Shown in pieces: positions 1-8,500 of a stretch of DNA of 64,000 bases. Origin of the DNA: Planctomycetota bacterium (GTDB lineage: Bacteria > Planctomycetota > Phycisphaerae > Phycisphaerales > UBA5793); contig CAUJHZ010000007.1 in NCBI GenBank assembly GCA_963205185.1, positions 62,001 to 126,000 of the forward strand, given 5' to 3'. A program made the position numbers and the translations under genes. The notes under the pieces were generated by a model. That model had not been told where the DNA came from. It ran no database searches and saw only the letters and a program-made list of their open reading frames with translations. The first letter of the stretch is position 1. Each line of letters begins with the position of its first letter.

Positions 1-117
1 CGGCGGCTTGGCGGCGCTGGCAAGGGACTCTGTCCCCTGTCAGAAGAGACGCCGGTACAATTGAGCGGTATGCCGCTGGTGTCGCAGCGGCGCGCCACGA
101 CGGGAAGGAGTGTCAAG

Positions 118-930
118 ATGAGGCCTGATCCCGCCCACAGACATTCGCTCCATCGCCCCTCGCCGCATTGGCGACCGGGTTTCACACTCATCGAACTGCT
201 CGTGGTGATTTCGATCATTGCGCTGCTCATCTCGCTGCTGCTGCCGGCGCTGAGCCAGGCGCGCGAGCGGGCCAAGCAGATCGGATGCCTCTCCAACCAG
301 CGCCAGCTTGGCCTCGCTTTTTTGAATTACGGTAACGATTTCGGGCAGATTCCGGGGTGCACGAATCAGGGTCCGCGCGACAACCTCGATTGGTCCGGGT
401 ACGCCAATCGGCACCCTCCGAATGAAGCGGCGTTTCCATACGGCCGCATCTATCCGTACGTGAGTCGCTCCAACAGGGCCGTTGAGTGCCCGAAGGCCAA
501 GCGACTCGCCAATAACGAGTTCGATTACACGTTCGTGGCCGGCATGGCGGGAGCTCGCGTCGATCTTCAGTGGCGCACCATGTATCCGATCGAACCAACA
601 AGTCCCGGCCGTAATCTGAAGGCCTTCCAGGCGATGCCCGTGCTCATCGAGGAAGATGAGACGTGGTACAACAACTCCGTCCCGGACGGCACGTGGGCTT
701 GGTATGACCAGTTCTCGACGCGCCATGGAGGAACGTGCAACATCGCCTACCTCGATGGATCGGGCGGAGAGTTCAAGAGCCCCAAGGGACTCAACGACAG
801 CCTGGAGGAGCCGGCTGATCTGAAATCGCTCCATCTGCTCGTCGAGACCACACCCGGTAAGAACTACAACGGTCTGTACAAGTCGAACTTCGACAAGTAC
901 GGATGGGTGAACCACCCGTTCAACTGGTGA
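118..930 (+). CDS. Type II secretion pseudopilin-like prepilin (H-X9-DG family)
   Basis: Exported pilin-like protein of 270 residues, of the large planctomycetal family with a GspG/PilA-type N terminus and unknown specific role. A short basic leader ends in the prepilin peptidase site G21|[12 protein letters not shown] (Glu at +5), followed by the hydrophobic assembly helix to about residue 45. The C-terminal domain carries His203-X9-Asp213-Gly214, the hallmark of this family. The ATG at 118 is preferred over the upstream TTG/ATG because GGAAGGAG (103-110) lies 7 nt before it. A TACAAT box at 56-61 could be a -10 element. It stands alone; a GspE-type ATPase lies 5.4 kb downstream. Confidence 0.88.
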   Translation: MRPDPAHRHSLHRPSPHWRPGFTLIELLVVISIIALLISLLLPALSQARERAKQIGCLSNQRQLGLAFLNYGNDFGQIPGCTNQGPRDNLDWSGYANRHPPNEAAFPYGRIYPYVSRSNRAVECPKAKRLANNEFDYTFVAGMAGARVDLQWRTMYPIEPTSPGRNLKAFQAMPVLIEEDETWYNNSVPDGTWAWYDQFSTRHGGTCNIAYLDGSGGEFKSPKGLNDSLEEPADLKSLHLLVETTPGKNYNGLYKSNFDKYGWVNHPFNW

Positions 931-1104
931 CACATCCGCGCGAGCCGCGCGCTCGCCCCACCCGCCCCCCGCGCACCCGCAACTTGAGACTCTCTCGCGC
1001 CGCCCCTGCGCGCCGCGACGAACGCGCTCCATTGAGGGAATTCCCCGTAAATGGTGCGCGGCGGCACTCTTTCGAGCGGTCGGCTCTGGAGCCGGGTCGA
1101 TAAT

Positions 1105-1120
1105 CGGATATCGTTATCCG
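1105..1120. promoter_or_regulatory. Perfect palindrome upstream of the multiheme operon
   Basis: CGGATA-TCGT-TATCCG, a perfect 6-bp inverted repeat with a 4-nt spacer, lies 34 nt before the start of the tetraheme cytochrome gene, in an AT-rich pocket of an otherwise GC-rich gap (931-1154). Its position fits an operator for a dimeric regulator or a 5'-UTR hairpin. No regulator gene is adjacent. Assignment as an operator is inference. Confidence 0.4.
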
Positions 1121-1154
1121 TATTTTGGGTCCGGCGGCTTTGCGGGTGGCCGTG

Positions 1155-1922
1155 ATGAAGCAGTCCCTGACGAGGCAGATCTCCGACTACGCCACGACCT
1201 GCGTCTTTTTGGCGCTGCTGGCGTACTTCCTGATCCAGCCGGTTGAGCCCAACTGGCCCGAAACTTCGCCACCGCTCATTGCCGCCGAGGCGCTGCCGCG
1301 CGGCCCGTTGCGGACGGGAGCGCTTCTCACCGCGCCGCCGCAGGCGCTCATCAACGGCTTCGTGCGCGACTGCAACGACTGCCACGCGCTCATGAAGCCG
1401 CCCGCCGAAGCCGCACGCCGCCTCACCCAGCACACCCATCTCGTGCTCGACCACGGCATGAACGATCGCTGCTTCAACTGCCACGCGCGCGAAAACCGCA
1501 ACCGGCTCGCCCTGCGCGGCAGCGAGACCGTCGGCTTCGATCAGGTCGAGCTGCTCTGCGCCCAGTGCCACGGCCCGACGTTTCGCGACTGGGAGCGCGG
1601 CGTGCACGGCAAATCGCTGGGCTCGTGGATCATCGGCAGTGCTGCACGGATCCGGCTGACGTGCGTGCAGTGCCACGACCCGCACGCCCCGCGCTACGCG
1701 CCCATGCAGCCGCTGCCGGCGCCTCACACGCTGCGCATGGGCCCGCAGGATCCGCGTGGCGTTCACGGCCGCGAGAGCGAGGAGAACCCGCTCAGGCGCT
1801 ATCCGTACGAGGAAGACTGGCCCTACGAGCCGGTGCGCATCGGCGTGGAGGAAGAGCCCGGCCCATATGAGTCGGATTCGGCGCCGGAAAAGTCGCCCGC
1901 CCACGGAGAGGATGAGCACTGA
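1155..1922 (+). CDS. Membrane-anchored tetraheme cytochrome c
   Basis: Periplasmic electron carrier of 255 residues tethered by one N-terminal membrane segment (about residues 12-33). Four CXXCH heme sites start at C73 (CNDCH), C106 (CFNCH), C135 (CAQCH) and C170 (CVQCH); the tail is acidic and proline-rich. First gene of a four-gene operon; its TGA overlaps the next ATG by one base (TGATG). By position it should carry electrons between the Fe-S/NrfD quinol module and the octaheme protein, as NrfB does in the Nrf system, though NrfB is pentaheme. Start chosen as the ATG (MKQSLT) just before the membrane segment; a GTG lies one codon upstream and no strong ribosome site is visible. Confidence 0.85.
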   Translation: MKQSLTRQISDYATTCVFLALLAYFLIQPVEPNWPETSPPLIAAEALPRGPLRTGALLTAPPQALINGFVRDCNDCHALMKPPAEAARRLTQHTHLVLDHGMNDRCFNCHARENRNRLALRGSETVGFDQVELLCAQCHGPTFRDWERGVHGKSLGSWIIGSAARIRLTCVQCHDPHAPRYAPMQPLPAPHTLRMGPQDPRGVHGRESEENPLRRYPYEEDWPYEPVRIGVEEEPGPYESDSAPEKSPAHGEDEH

Positions 1923-2974
1923 TGCGCATCTTCGATTCATCTCAGTCGAAGTGTTCACACGGCGAGTGTTCATCCGCCTGCTCCGGTCCGGGGCCGCACC
2001 GCCTCGGCAGCACGCGCCGCAGTTTCCTTCGCAAGGGGGCCGCGGCGATCGGCGGCATGGCGGCGCTCGTCGGGGCCCTGAGCCCGCTTCGCGAACTCGA
2101 TGAAAGCGACCTCGGCTCCGTCGAGAAGTTCATCCAGAAGCACTACAAGGAGATGGACGGCGAGGAGATGCGCCAGGCTCTGGAGCGCATTTCCCGCGAG
2201 GTCGAGAAACGCTACGACCTGCGCCCCGACATCCGCGATGTGCGCCCGATGGACGGCGTTGAGTTCGTCTACGCGCTGAATCTCTCGCGGTGCATCGGGT
2301 GCCGCAAGTGCGTGTACGCGTGCGTGGAGGAGAACAGCCAGAGTCGCGAACCGGAGATTCAGTACATCCGCGTGGTCGAGATGCCGCGCGGCACGCTGGA
2401 CATCGAAAAAGGCAACCACCACTACGACCGGCCGACCGTGCCCGACAGCGAGCACTACTACATGCCGATCCAGTGCCACCAGTGCGCCAAGCCGCCGTGC
2501 GTGAAGGTGTGCCCGGTGGGGGCGACGTGGCAGGAGCCTGATGGCATCACCGTGATCGATTACGACTGGTGCATCGGCTGCAGGTACTGCGAAGCGGCGT
2601 GCCCGTACTGGGCGCGACGGTTCAACTTCGCCGAGCCGAAGATCCCCAAAGAAGACATCAACCCGCGCATGAGTTACCTCTCCAACCGGCCGCGCCACAA
2701 GGGCGTCATGGAGAAGTGCCACTTCTGTCTGCACCGCACCCGCGTGGGCGAACTGCCCGCCTGCCTGGAAGTGTGCCCGACAGGCGCGCGCAAGTTCGGC
2801 AACGTCCTCGACCCCAGGAGCGAAGTCTCGGAGATTCTCAAGACCAAGCGCGTGTTCGTTCTCAAGGAAGAGGCGGGAACGCTGCCTCGCTTCTTTTACT
2901 ACTTCGACGAGCGCCATCCGCGCAGCGACGGCGATCGCGAGGCGGCCGCGCCTGGCCGGGAGGCGACCGCATGA
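1922..2974 (+). CDS. Tat-exported 4x[4Fe-4S] ferredoxin-like electron-transfer subunit (NrfC/HybA type)
   Basis: Iron-sulfur subunit of 350 residues that relays electrons between a quinol-reactive membrane partner and periplasmic cytochromes. A twin-arginine motif TRRSFLRKG (residues 31-39) precedes a hydrophobic stretch to about 56, indicating folded export. Four cysteine clusters are visible: C124/127/130/134, C185/188/193/197, C217/220/223/227 and C266/269/281/285, the full set for four [4Fe-4S] clusters. The N terminus before the Tat motif is long and has three extra cysteines, so a later start is possible. It overlaps the NrfD-like gene by ATGA, implying translational coupling and a complex. 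Confidence 0.9.
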   Translation: MRIFDSSQSKCSHGECSSACSGPGPHRLGSTRRSFLRKGAAAIGGMAALVGALSPLRELDESDLGSVEKFIQKHYKEMDGEEMRQALERISREVEKRYDLRPDIRDVRPMDGVEFVYALNLSRCIGCRKCVYACVEENSQSREPEIQYIRVVEMPRGTLDIEKGNHHYDRPTVPDSEHYYMPIQCHQCAKPPCVKVCPVGATWQEPDGITVIDYDWCIGCRYCEAACPYWARRFNFAEPKIPKEDINPRMSYLSNRPRHKGVMEKCHFCLHRTRVGELPACLEVCPTGARKFGNVLDPRSEVSEILKTKRVFVLKEEAGTLPRFFYYFDERHPRSDGDREAAAPGREATA

Positions 2975-4254
2975 GAGACTACGCCGTCTTTCTCTGGCGA
3001 TGCTTCCGGCTGAGTTTCGTCGGCGACTGGCGCTACGGCGCCTGGATGCTCACGCTCACGGCGATCGCCCTGCTCGGGCTCAACGCCTATTGCCGGCAAC
3101 TCGTCTTCGGCCTGGCCACGACCGGCATGACCGACCAGGTGTCGTGGGGGCTGTACATCGCCAACTTCACGTTCCTCGTGGGCATGGCGGCAGCCGCGGT
3201 CATGCTCGTCATCCCCGTGTACATCTACCGCAACAAGGAACTGCACGATCTGGTCATCTTCGGCGAACTTGCGGCCGTCTCGTTCATCATCATGTGCCTG
3301 CTTTTCGTGACGGTGGATCTCGGCCGGCCGGACCGCATGCACCACCTCTTCCTGCGCTTCAACTTCCCGCTGTCCATGCTGACGTGGGACGTGATCGTCC
3401 TCAACGGCTATCTGCTGCTCAACCTGCACATCTGCGGTTATCTCATCTACTGCGCGTATCGCAAGCGCGAGCCGCGCAAAGCGCTGTTCGTCGTGCCGTT
3501 TGTGCTCATTGCGATCGTCTGGGCGGTGAGCATTCACACGGTTACGGCATTTCTCTACGTGGGCCTTGGCGCCCGGCCGTTCTGGAACAGCGCCATCATC
3601 GCGCCGCGATTTCTCGCGTCGGCGTTCGCCGCCGGGCCGGCGTTCATCGTTCTGGCCCTGCAGGTGATCCGGAGATTCACCGACTACGACGTGCCGTCCA
3701 AAGCGCTCATGACGCTGCGGCAGATCATCCTCGTGGCGCTGACCATCAACGTCTTCCTGCTGATGAGCGAAGTCTTCACCGAGTTCTACGCCGACACGGC
3801 CCACAGCGCTTCGACGCACTACCTCTTCTTTGGCATCGGCGAAAACCGCGCGCTGGTGCCGTGGATCTGGACGTCCCTGGGGATGACGGCGGCAGCGCTG
3901 CTCATTCTCTACCTGCCCCTGGCGCGCAGCCTGCGCTATCTCAACATTGCGTGCGTTCTCATCATCATCGGCGTCTGGATCGAAAAGGGCATGGGGCTGA
4001 TCGTCCCCGCGTTCATCCCGACACCGATCGGCGAGATCGTCGAATACCGGCCGACCATCAACGAGATCCTCGTCTGCCTGGGCATCTGGGCCGCGGGGAT
4101 ACTTCTGTTCACCATTTCGGTTCGAATTACCATTCCGGTTCTTTCCGGTCGTCTCACCATCGATCACCCGTACGCGACCGAGCCGGATACGGAAACAGAA
4201 TCGAACGGATCGCCACGCGCGACAGCACTCGCATTCGAAAGGAGCACGTCGTGA
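2971..4254 (+). CDS. NrfD/PsrC-family quinol-interacting membrane subunit
   Basis: Polytopic inner-membrane protein of 427 residues with about eight to ten hydrophobic segments, matching the NrfD/PsrC/HybB family that exchanges electrons between quinones and an Fe-S partner. The conserved first-helix region (GMTDQVSWGLYIANFTF) and the long central loop with DLGRPDR are typical. The ATG overlaps the preceding stop by four bases, and its TGA is shared with the GTG of the next gene. It should anchor the Fe-S subunit and connect the quinone pool to the multiheme proteins. The C terminus is hydrophilic and Ser/Thr-rich. Confidence 0.9.
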   Translation: MRDYAVFLWRCFRLSFVGDWRYGAWMLTLTAIALLGLNAYCRQLVFGLATTGMTDQVSWGLYIANFTFLVGMAAAAVMLVIPVYIYRNKELHDLVIFGELAAVSFIIMCLLFVTVDLGRPDRMHHLFLRFNFPLSMLTWDVIVLNGYLLLNLHICGYLIYCAYRKREPRKALFVVPFVLIAIVWAVSIHTVTAFLYVGLGARPFWNSAIIAPRFLASAFAAGPAFIVLALQVIRRFTDYDVPSKALMTLRQIILVALTINVFLLMSEVFTEFYADTAHSASTHYLFFGIGENRALVPWIWTSLGMTAAALLILYLPLARSLRYLNIACVLIIIGVWIEKGMGLIVPAFIPTPIGEIVEYRPTINEILVCLGIWAAGILLFTISVRITIPVLSGRLTIDHPYATEPDTETESNGSPRATALAFERSTS

Positions 4255-5702
4255 CACGGTTCATGCCGTCTGTAATTGGAACTCTGGCTCTGGCGATCAG
4301 CGCGAGCGCGGCGTGGGGCCAGGCGTTTGGCCTGCCTGAACTGAGCACCGAGTCGCGCGCCTGCATCGACTGCCACAAGAAAGAGAGCACCGCGCTCTAC
4401 CAGCAGTGGGGCGACAGCAAGCACTTCCGCGGCAACGTCGGCTGCTTCGAGTGCCACGCCGCGGATAAGACCGACCCCGACGCCATGGAGCACGAAGGCC
4501 AATGGATAGCCGTGCTCGTGACTCCGCGAGACTGCTCGCGCTGCCATAGCAAAGAGGTGGAGGAGTTTCAGGGCAGCCACCACGCCAAGGGCGCGCGCAT
4601 ACTCGGCTCACTCGACAATCGCCTGGCGGAGATCGTCGAGGGCAACAGCGCCTTTGTGACGCCGGCATTCCCGCACGGCAACAGCGCCGCGGCGGTCAGC
4701 GGCTGCTGGCAATGCCACGGCTCAGAGGTCAAGGTGCTCGACGGCGGCAAACTCGACCCGGCCACCTGGCCCAACACCGGCATCGGCCGCATCAACCCCG
4801 ACGGTTCCGAAGGCTCGTGCGCCGCGTGTCACAGCCGGCACTCCTTCTCCGCCGCCCAGGCCCGCCACCCGGACACCTGCGGCAAGTGCCACATGGGCCC
4901 CGATCACCCGCAGAAGGAAATCTACGAAGAGTCCAAGCACGGCATCGCGTTTTTTGCCAACATCGACGAGATGAACCTCGACGCCGAGAAGTGGATCGTC
5001 GGCGAGGACTACTTCAAGGCCCCGACCTGCGCCACCTGCCACATGAGCGCGACCAAGGACCAGGATGTGACGCACGACATCGGCCTGCGCATCAGTTGGA
5101 ACAACCGGCCCGTACTCTCCGTGCGTCCTGAGGTATCCGACGCCAAGATGAACCTGCCCGCGCAGCACATCAACTGGGAGACGCGCCGGGCCAGCATGCA
5201 GAACGTCTGCCTCAACTGCCACAATCAGAACTGGGTGGACAACTTCTACGTGCAGTACGATGCGCTGATCGAGTTGTACAACGAGAAATACGCCAAGCCC
5301 GGCGAGGCGCTGTACAACCTCGCCAAGCCGCTGCTTCGCGCCGAGACCTTCTCGAACAAGGTCGATTTCATCTGGTACGAACTGTGGCACCACGAAGGCC
5401 GCCGCGCCCGCCACGGCGCATCGATGATGGGGCCGGACTACACGCACTGGCACGGCACCTACGAGGTCGCCAAGCACTGGTACTCCGAATACATTCCCGA
5501 GCTTGAGGAACTCATCGAGCAGGGCCGGGCATCAGGCGATCCGGAGAAGCAGAAGGTCGCCGAGGCGCTCGCCGCCAAGCTCGAAGAAGTCCTCAACAGC
5601 GCCGACCACCGCTGGTACCTGGGCAAGATGGATCCGGAGGAGGCGGCGCGCCGCAAGGCGGCCGCAGAGGAGTTCCAGAAGCGCTACGAACAGAAGAAGT
5701 GA
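4251..5702 (+). CDS. Octaheme cytochrome c of the hydroxylamine oxidoreductase (HAO) family
   Basis: Periplasmic octaheme protein of 483 residues with a signal peptide (about residues 1-24, cleavage near AWGQA). Eight CXXCH sites start at C38, C65, C95, C152, C190, C210, C260 and C320. The CGKCHMGPDHPQ segment (210-221) and the C-terminal MMGPDYTHWHG (392-402) are HAO-family signatures; the Asp-His of GPDH (218-219) is where that family places its catalytic pair. Family members either oxidise hydroxylamine or hydrazine through a Tyr-crosslinked P460 heme, or, without the crosslink, reduce nitrite. Which applies is unresolved, though Tyr397 sits at a plausible crosslink position. The GTG start has AAAGGAG six bases upstream (4238-4244). 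Confidence 0.87.
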   Translation: MTRFMPSVIGTLALAISASAAWGQAFGLPELSTESRACIDCHKKESTALYQQWGDSKHFRGNVGCFECHAADKTDPDAMEHEGQWIAVLVTPRDCSRCHSKEVEEFQGSHHAKGARILGSLDNRLAEIVEGNSAFVTPAFPHGNSAAAVSGCWQCHGSEVKVLDGGKLDPATWPNTGIGRINPDGSEGSCAACHSRHSFSAAQARHPDTCGKCHMGPDHPQKEIYEESKHGIAFFANIDEMNLDAEKWIVGEDYFKAPTCATCHMSATKDQDVTHDIGLRISWNNRPVLSVRPEVSDAKMNLPAQHINWETRRASMQNVCLNCHNQNWVDNFYVQYDALIELYNEKYAKPGEALYNLAKPLLRAETFSNKVDFIWYELWHHEGRRARHGASMMGPDYTHWHGTYEVAKHWYSEYIPELEELIEQGRASGDPEKQKVAEALAAKLEEVLNSADHRWYLGKMDPEEAARRKAAAEEFQKRYEQKK

Positions 5703-5711
5703 CGGCAGAGA

Positions 5712-6149
5712 ATGGAGCGACGACTCACTGAAGCAGATGGCCGCATCGCGCTGCGCGATCACATCGTGGGGCGGGCCATGCAGGCGCGCCTGCGCTACGG
5801 GTTGTACATCGATACCGAGGCGATCATGCGCATACTCGATGACCGGCAGGTGACGCGCTACCCCTGCGGCCTGCGCTATGACGCCGCCGGGCTCGAGCCC
5901 GGCGAATTCGCGCACGCACAGCCGCTGGGCGACCGCCCGGCTGACGGCTACTGCCTCTTCATCCACCCGGCGCTGGAGCAGCAGGCCGACCTCCTGCCGC
6001 TGGTGATCGCCTATCACCTGGTGACGATCAACTACGGCGAGATCGCCACCAGCGACGAAGCCGAACTCTTCGGCGCGACTCTGCTTGGCCTGGAGGTCGA
6101 AGAGTACTACGAGGCTCTGTGCGAGATAGCGGATCACCTCTCGCAGTGA
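5712..6149 (+). CDS. Conserved hypothetical protein next to the multiheme operon
   Basis: A 145-residue soluble protein, mixed alpha/beta in appearance, without signal peptide, membrane segment, or metal-binding cysteine pairs. I do not recognise the family. It begins 9 nt after the octaheme gene on the same strand, so it is probably co-transcribed, and could be an accessory factor or simply the operon's last gene. The ribosome site is weak. The 173 nt after it (6150-6322) show no gene. Confidence 0.6.
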   Translation: MERRLTEADGRIALRDHIVGRAMQARLRYGLYIDTEAIMRILDDRQVTRYPCGLRYDAAGLEPGEFAHAQPLGDRPADGYCLFIHPALEQQADLLPLVIAYHLVTINYGEIATSDEAELFGATLLGLEVEEYYEALCEIADHLSQ

Positions 6150-6309
6150 CCCACCCACCCGGCGCAGCGCCTACTGGAACTCGTGTACCACCGGCCGGCT
6201 GATGGCGAACTTGGAACGGGGGTGCAAGAGAGGGCAAACGGGCCGTGCGAGGCCCTCCCGAAGGCGGGTCATTTCAGCCGTCCGCCGCCGCGCCGCCGCC
6301 GCTGGCCGG

Positions 6310-6315
6310 TACAAT
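6310..6315 (+). promoter_or_regulatory. TACAAT -10-like box, possible leaderless promoter
   Basis: TACAAT ends 7 nt before the ATG at 6323 of the GspE-type gene, the geometry expected if transcription began at or next to the start codon. No Shine-Dalgarno precedes that ATG, consistent with a leaderless message, and no good -35 box is visible. An identical CCGGTACAAT string occurs at 52-61 before the prepilin gene. Confidence 0.35.
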
Positions 6316-6322
6316 GACGTAC

Positions 6323-8008
6323 ATGGGAATCGGCAGCATACTTGTCGAGCGGGGGGTCATTACCCGCGAGCAACTCGAGGAAGCCCTGACGCTCCAGAAG
6401 CAGACGGGCGAGCGGCTGGATCGCACGCTCGTGCGCCTGGGCTACTGCCGGCAGGGCGACGTCCTGAAGGCCATCGGCGACCAGTTCGACATGCCCATCG
6501 TCGATCTGACCGACTTCGAGCCCGAGCCCGAAACGCTGGGCATGCTCCCGGCCAAACTCGTCTACAAGCAGAATTGCGTGCCCATCAGCCGCTCCAACGG
6601 CACGCTCCGTGTCGCCACTAGCGATCCTTTTGAACTTTCCGCGTTCGATGAGTTGCGCCTGCTCACCGGCACATCCATCGAACTCGTCCTCGCCGACGAG
6701 GAAGACCTGCACCGCTTCATCCGCGAGCACTACGGCGTGGCGGGCGACACGCTCGACGCCCTGGCCTCTTCGGCCGAGTTCAACCTTGACGAGCAGGCGA
6801 GCCTCGCGGCCGCAGACGAAGAGACCAAGAACGAACTCGAGCAGGCGCAGCAGGCCTCGGTCATCAAGTTGGTCAACGACCTGCTCATCGAGGCGATCTC
6901 CGAACGCGCGACGGACATCCACATCGAGCCCTACGAAGGCAGCCTCGACATCCGCTATCGCGTGGACGGTGTGCTGTTCAAGCCGTCGATGTCGGCGTCG
7001 ATCCGGCGCTTTCGCAACGCGATCATCAGCCGCATCAAGATCATGGCGAATCTGAACATCGCCGAGAAGCGCAAGCCCCAGGACGGCCGCATCAACCTGC
7101 GCCACAAGGGCAACGAATACGACCTGCGCGTGTCGATCATTCCCATGATCTTCGGCGAGGGCGTGGTGCTTCGCATCCTCGACAAGACTTCGGTGCGCTT
7201 CGGCCTCGACACCTTGGGCATGACGCAGCAGATTCTGACCGGGTGGGATCATCTCATCGCCCGGCCGCACGGCATTCTCCTTGTGACCGGCCCGACCGGC
7301 TCGGGTAAGTCAACGACGCTCTACGCCTCTCTCAACCGCATTGTTTCGGAAGAGATCAAGGCCGTGACGGTCGAAGACCCCGTCGAGTACAACCTGAGCG
7401 GCGTGAACCAGATCCCCGTCAATCACAAGATCGGATTGACGTTCGCGGCGGGCCTTCGTGCGATCCTGCGCCATGACCCTGACGTCATCATGGTCGGCGA
7501 AATCCGCGACAAGGAAACCGCCGACGCCGCGATCCAGGCGTCGCTTACCGGCCACCTCGTGTTCTCGACGCTGCACACCAACGATGCGCCCAGCGCGACG
7601 ACGCGGCTGCTGGACATGGGCGTCGAGCCGTATCTCGTGGCCAGTTCGCTTGAAGGCGTGCTGGCCCAGCGGCTGGTGCGGCGACTGTGCCCGCACTGCC
7701 GCAAGCCGGTGGAGATTCCCGAGGCGCCGCTGCCGCCTGAGGCCGGTGACGATCGCGGCGCGTGGCATGAGCCGGGCGGGTGCCGGGAGTGCCGGGGCAC
7801 GGGATACCGCGGGCGCGTGGGCATTTTTGAACTGTTCACGGTGAGCAACGACATCCGCGAGATGATCATGGCGCACGAGAACGCGGCGCGCATCACGGAG
7901 CGGGCGAAGGCCGATCACCTGCTCATCCGCCTGATCGAGGATGGGCTGGCCAAGGCGCGGCAGGGGATCACGACGGTGCGCGAAGTGATGCACGCCGCGG
8001 CGACGTGA
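6323..8008 (+). CDS. GspE/PilB-type secretion or pilus assembly ATPase
   Basis: Cytoplasmic hexameric ATPase of 561 residues that powers pseudopilus or type IV pilus extension. The N-terminal MshEN-type domain (about 1-150) is followed by the secretion ATPase domain with Walker A GPTGSGKS (323-330), the Asp box, the Walker B region DPDVIMVGEIRD and the His box (STLHTNDA). A zinc-binding CPHC (from C456) pairs with CREC further on, usual in this family. Start chosen at the second ATG (MGIGSILVERG); an in-frame ATG lies three codons earlier. No pilC or pilT neighbour is present. The hydrophilic spacer after the first domain is acidic. Confidence 0.93.
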   Translation: MGIGSILVERGVITREQLEEALTLQKQTGERLDRTLVRLGYCRQGDVLKAIGDQFDMPIVDLTDFEPEPETLGMLPAKLVYKQNCVPISRSNGTLRVATSDPFELSAFDELRLLTGTSIELVLADEEDLHRFIREHYGVAGDTLDALASSAEFNLDEQASLAAADEETKNELEQAQQASVIKLVNDLLIEAISERATDIHIEPYEGSLDIRYRVDGVLFKPSMSASIRRFRNAIISRIKIMANLNIAEKRKPQDGRINLRHKGNEYDLRVSIIPMIFGEGVVLRILDKTSVRFGLDTLGMTQQILTGWDHLIARPHGILLVTGPTGSGKSTTLYASLNRIVSEEIKAVTVEDPVEYNLSGVNQIPVNHKIGLTFAAGLRAILRHDPDVIMVGEIRDKETADAAIQASLTGHLVFSTLHTNDAPSATTRLLDMGVEPYLVASSLEGVLAQRLVRRLCPHCRKPVEIPEAPLPPEAGDDRGAWHEPGGCRECRGTGYRGRVGIFELFTVSNDIREMIMAHENAARITERAKADHLLIRLIEDGLAKARQGITTVREVMHAAAT

Positions 8009-8018
8009 TGGAGAGGCT

Positions 8019-8053
8019 TTAGGCATTTGGCACTAGGCACCAGGCATCAGGGC
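8019..8053. repeat. Degenerate 7-bp tandem repeat (YYAGGCA)
   Basis: Four to five copies of a heptamer in a row: TTAGGCA, TTTGGCA, CTAGGCA, CCAGGCA, TCAGGGC, beginning 11 nt after the GspE stop. It is followed at 8056-8082 by two offset copies of a GAAGCGxGAGCGAG-like unit. Together they fill the convergent gap before the zinc-ribbon genes and look like inserted repeat debris. Confidence 0.6.
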
Positions 8054-8141
8054 GCGGAAGCGAGCCCGAAGCGTGAGCGAGGTGTTTTCACGTTTCTCTG
8101 TTGCCGCCTGTGGTTTGAGTGCGCGCCATTTTACGCGTTCC

Positions 8142-8500
8142 TCACTCGTGCCGGACTCGCAGTGCCGTTGGCGACTCAGCGCCGCATTCGGGGCAGACGC
8201 CGCTGGTGTTGCCGCGGAGGTTGTAGCCGCAGTTGGCGCAGCGGGTGGTGGAGGGGATGGCCGTGCCGGGAAGCCGAGCAGGAAGGTGCCGCCGATCCAG
8301 AGCAAGAGGTAAAGTGCGCAGGCCCAGTCGGGTGGCCCGACGTTGAACATGTAACCGGGGAATACGAAGAACAGAATCCAGGCGAGCGGGAACGCCAGCA
8401 CAAACGCGAGAGCGGGCGCCATAATGAGCGTCCAGAGGATGATGCACACCCAGCGCGAGACTGCTTGCACTTCGCGACGGGTTTTGGGATCATCGGCCAT
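8142..8500 (-). pseudogene. Frameshifted zinc-ribbon membrane protein
   Basis: Relative of the two genes upstream of it. The N-terminal part (start ATG at 8500, MADDPKTRREV) has two hydrophobic segments and is open in one frame until about 8265. The expected C-terminal zinc ribbon (RCANCGYNLRG...CPECG) is open only in another frame, ending at 8142. Adding one base to the G-run at 8268-8270 restores a single reading frame of about 119 residues. The start overlaps the stop of the preceding gene by 11 nt. It is either a real frameshift mutation or a one-base sequencing or assembly error in a homopolymer. Confidence 0.7.

Noticed and set aside
2899-4257. Minus-strand open frame of 452 codons across the NrfD gene
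   Set aside because: Antisense to a clear NrfD-type membrane protein; composition (Asp/Arg/His-rich) is that of a shadow frame.
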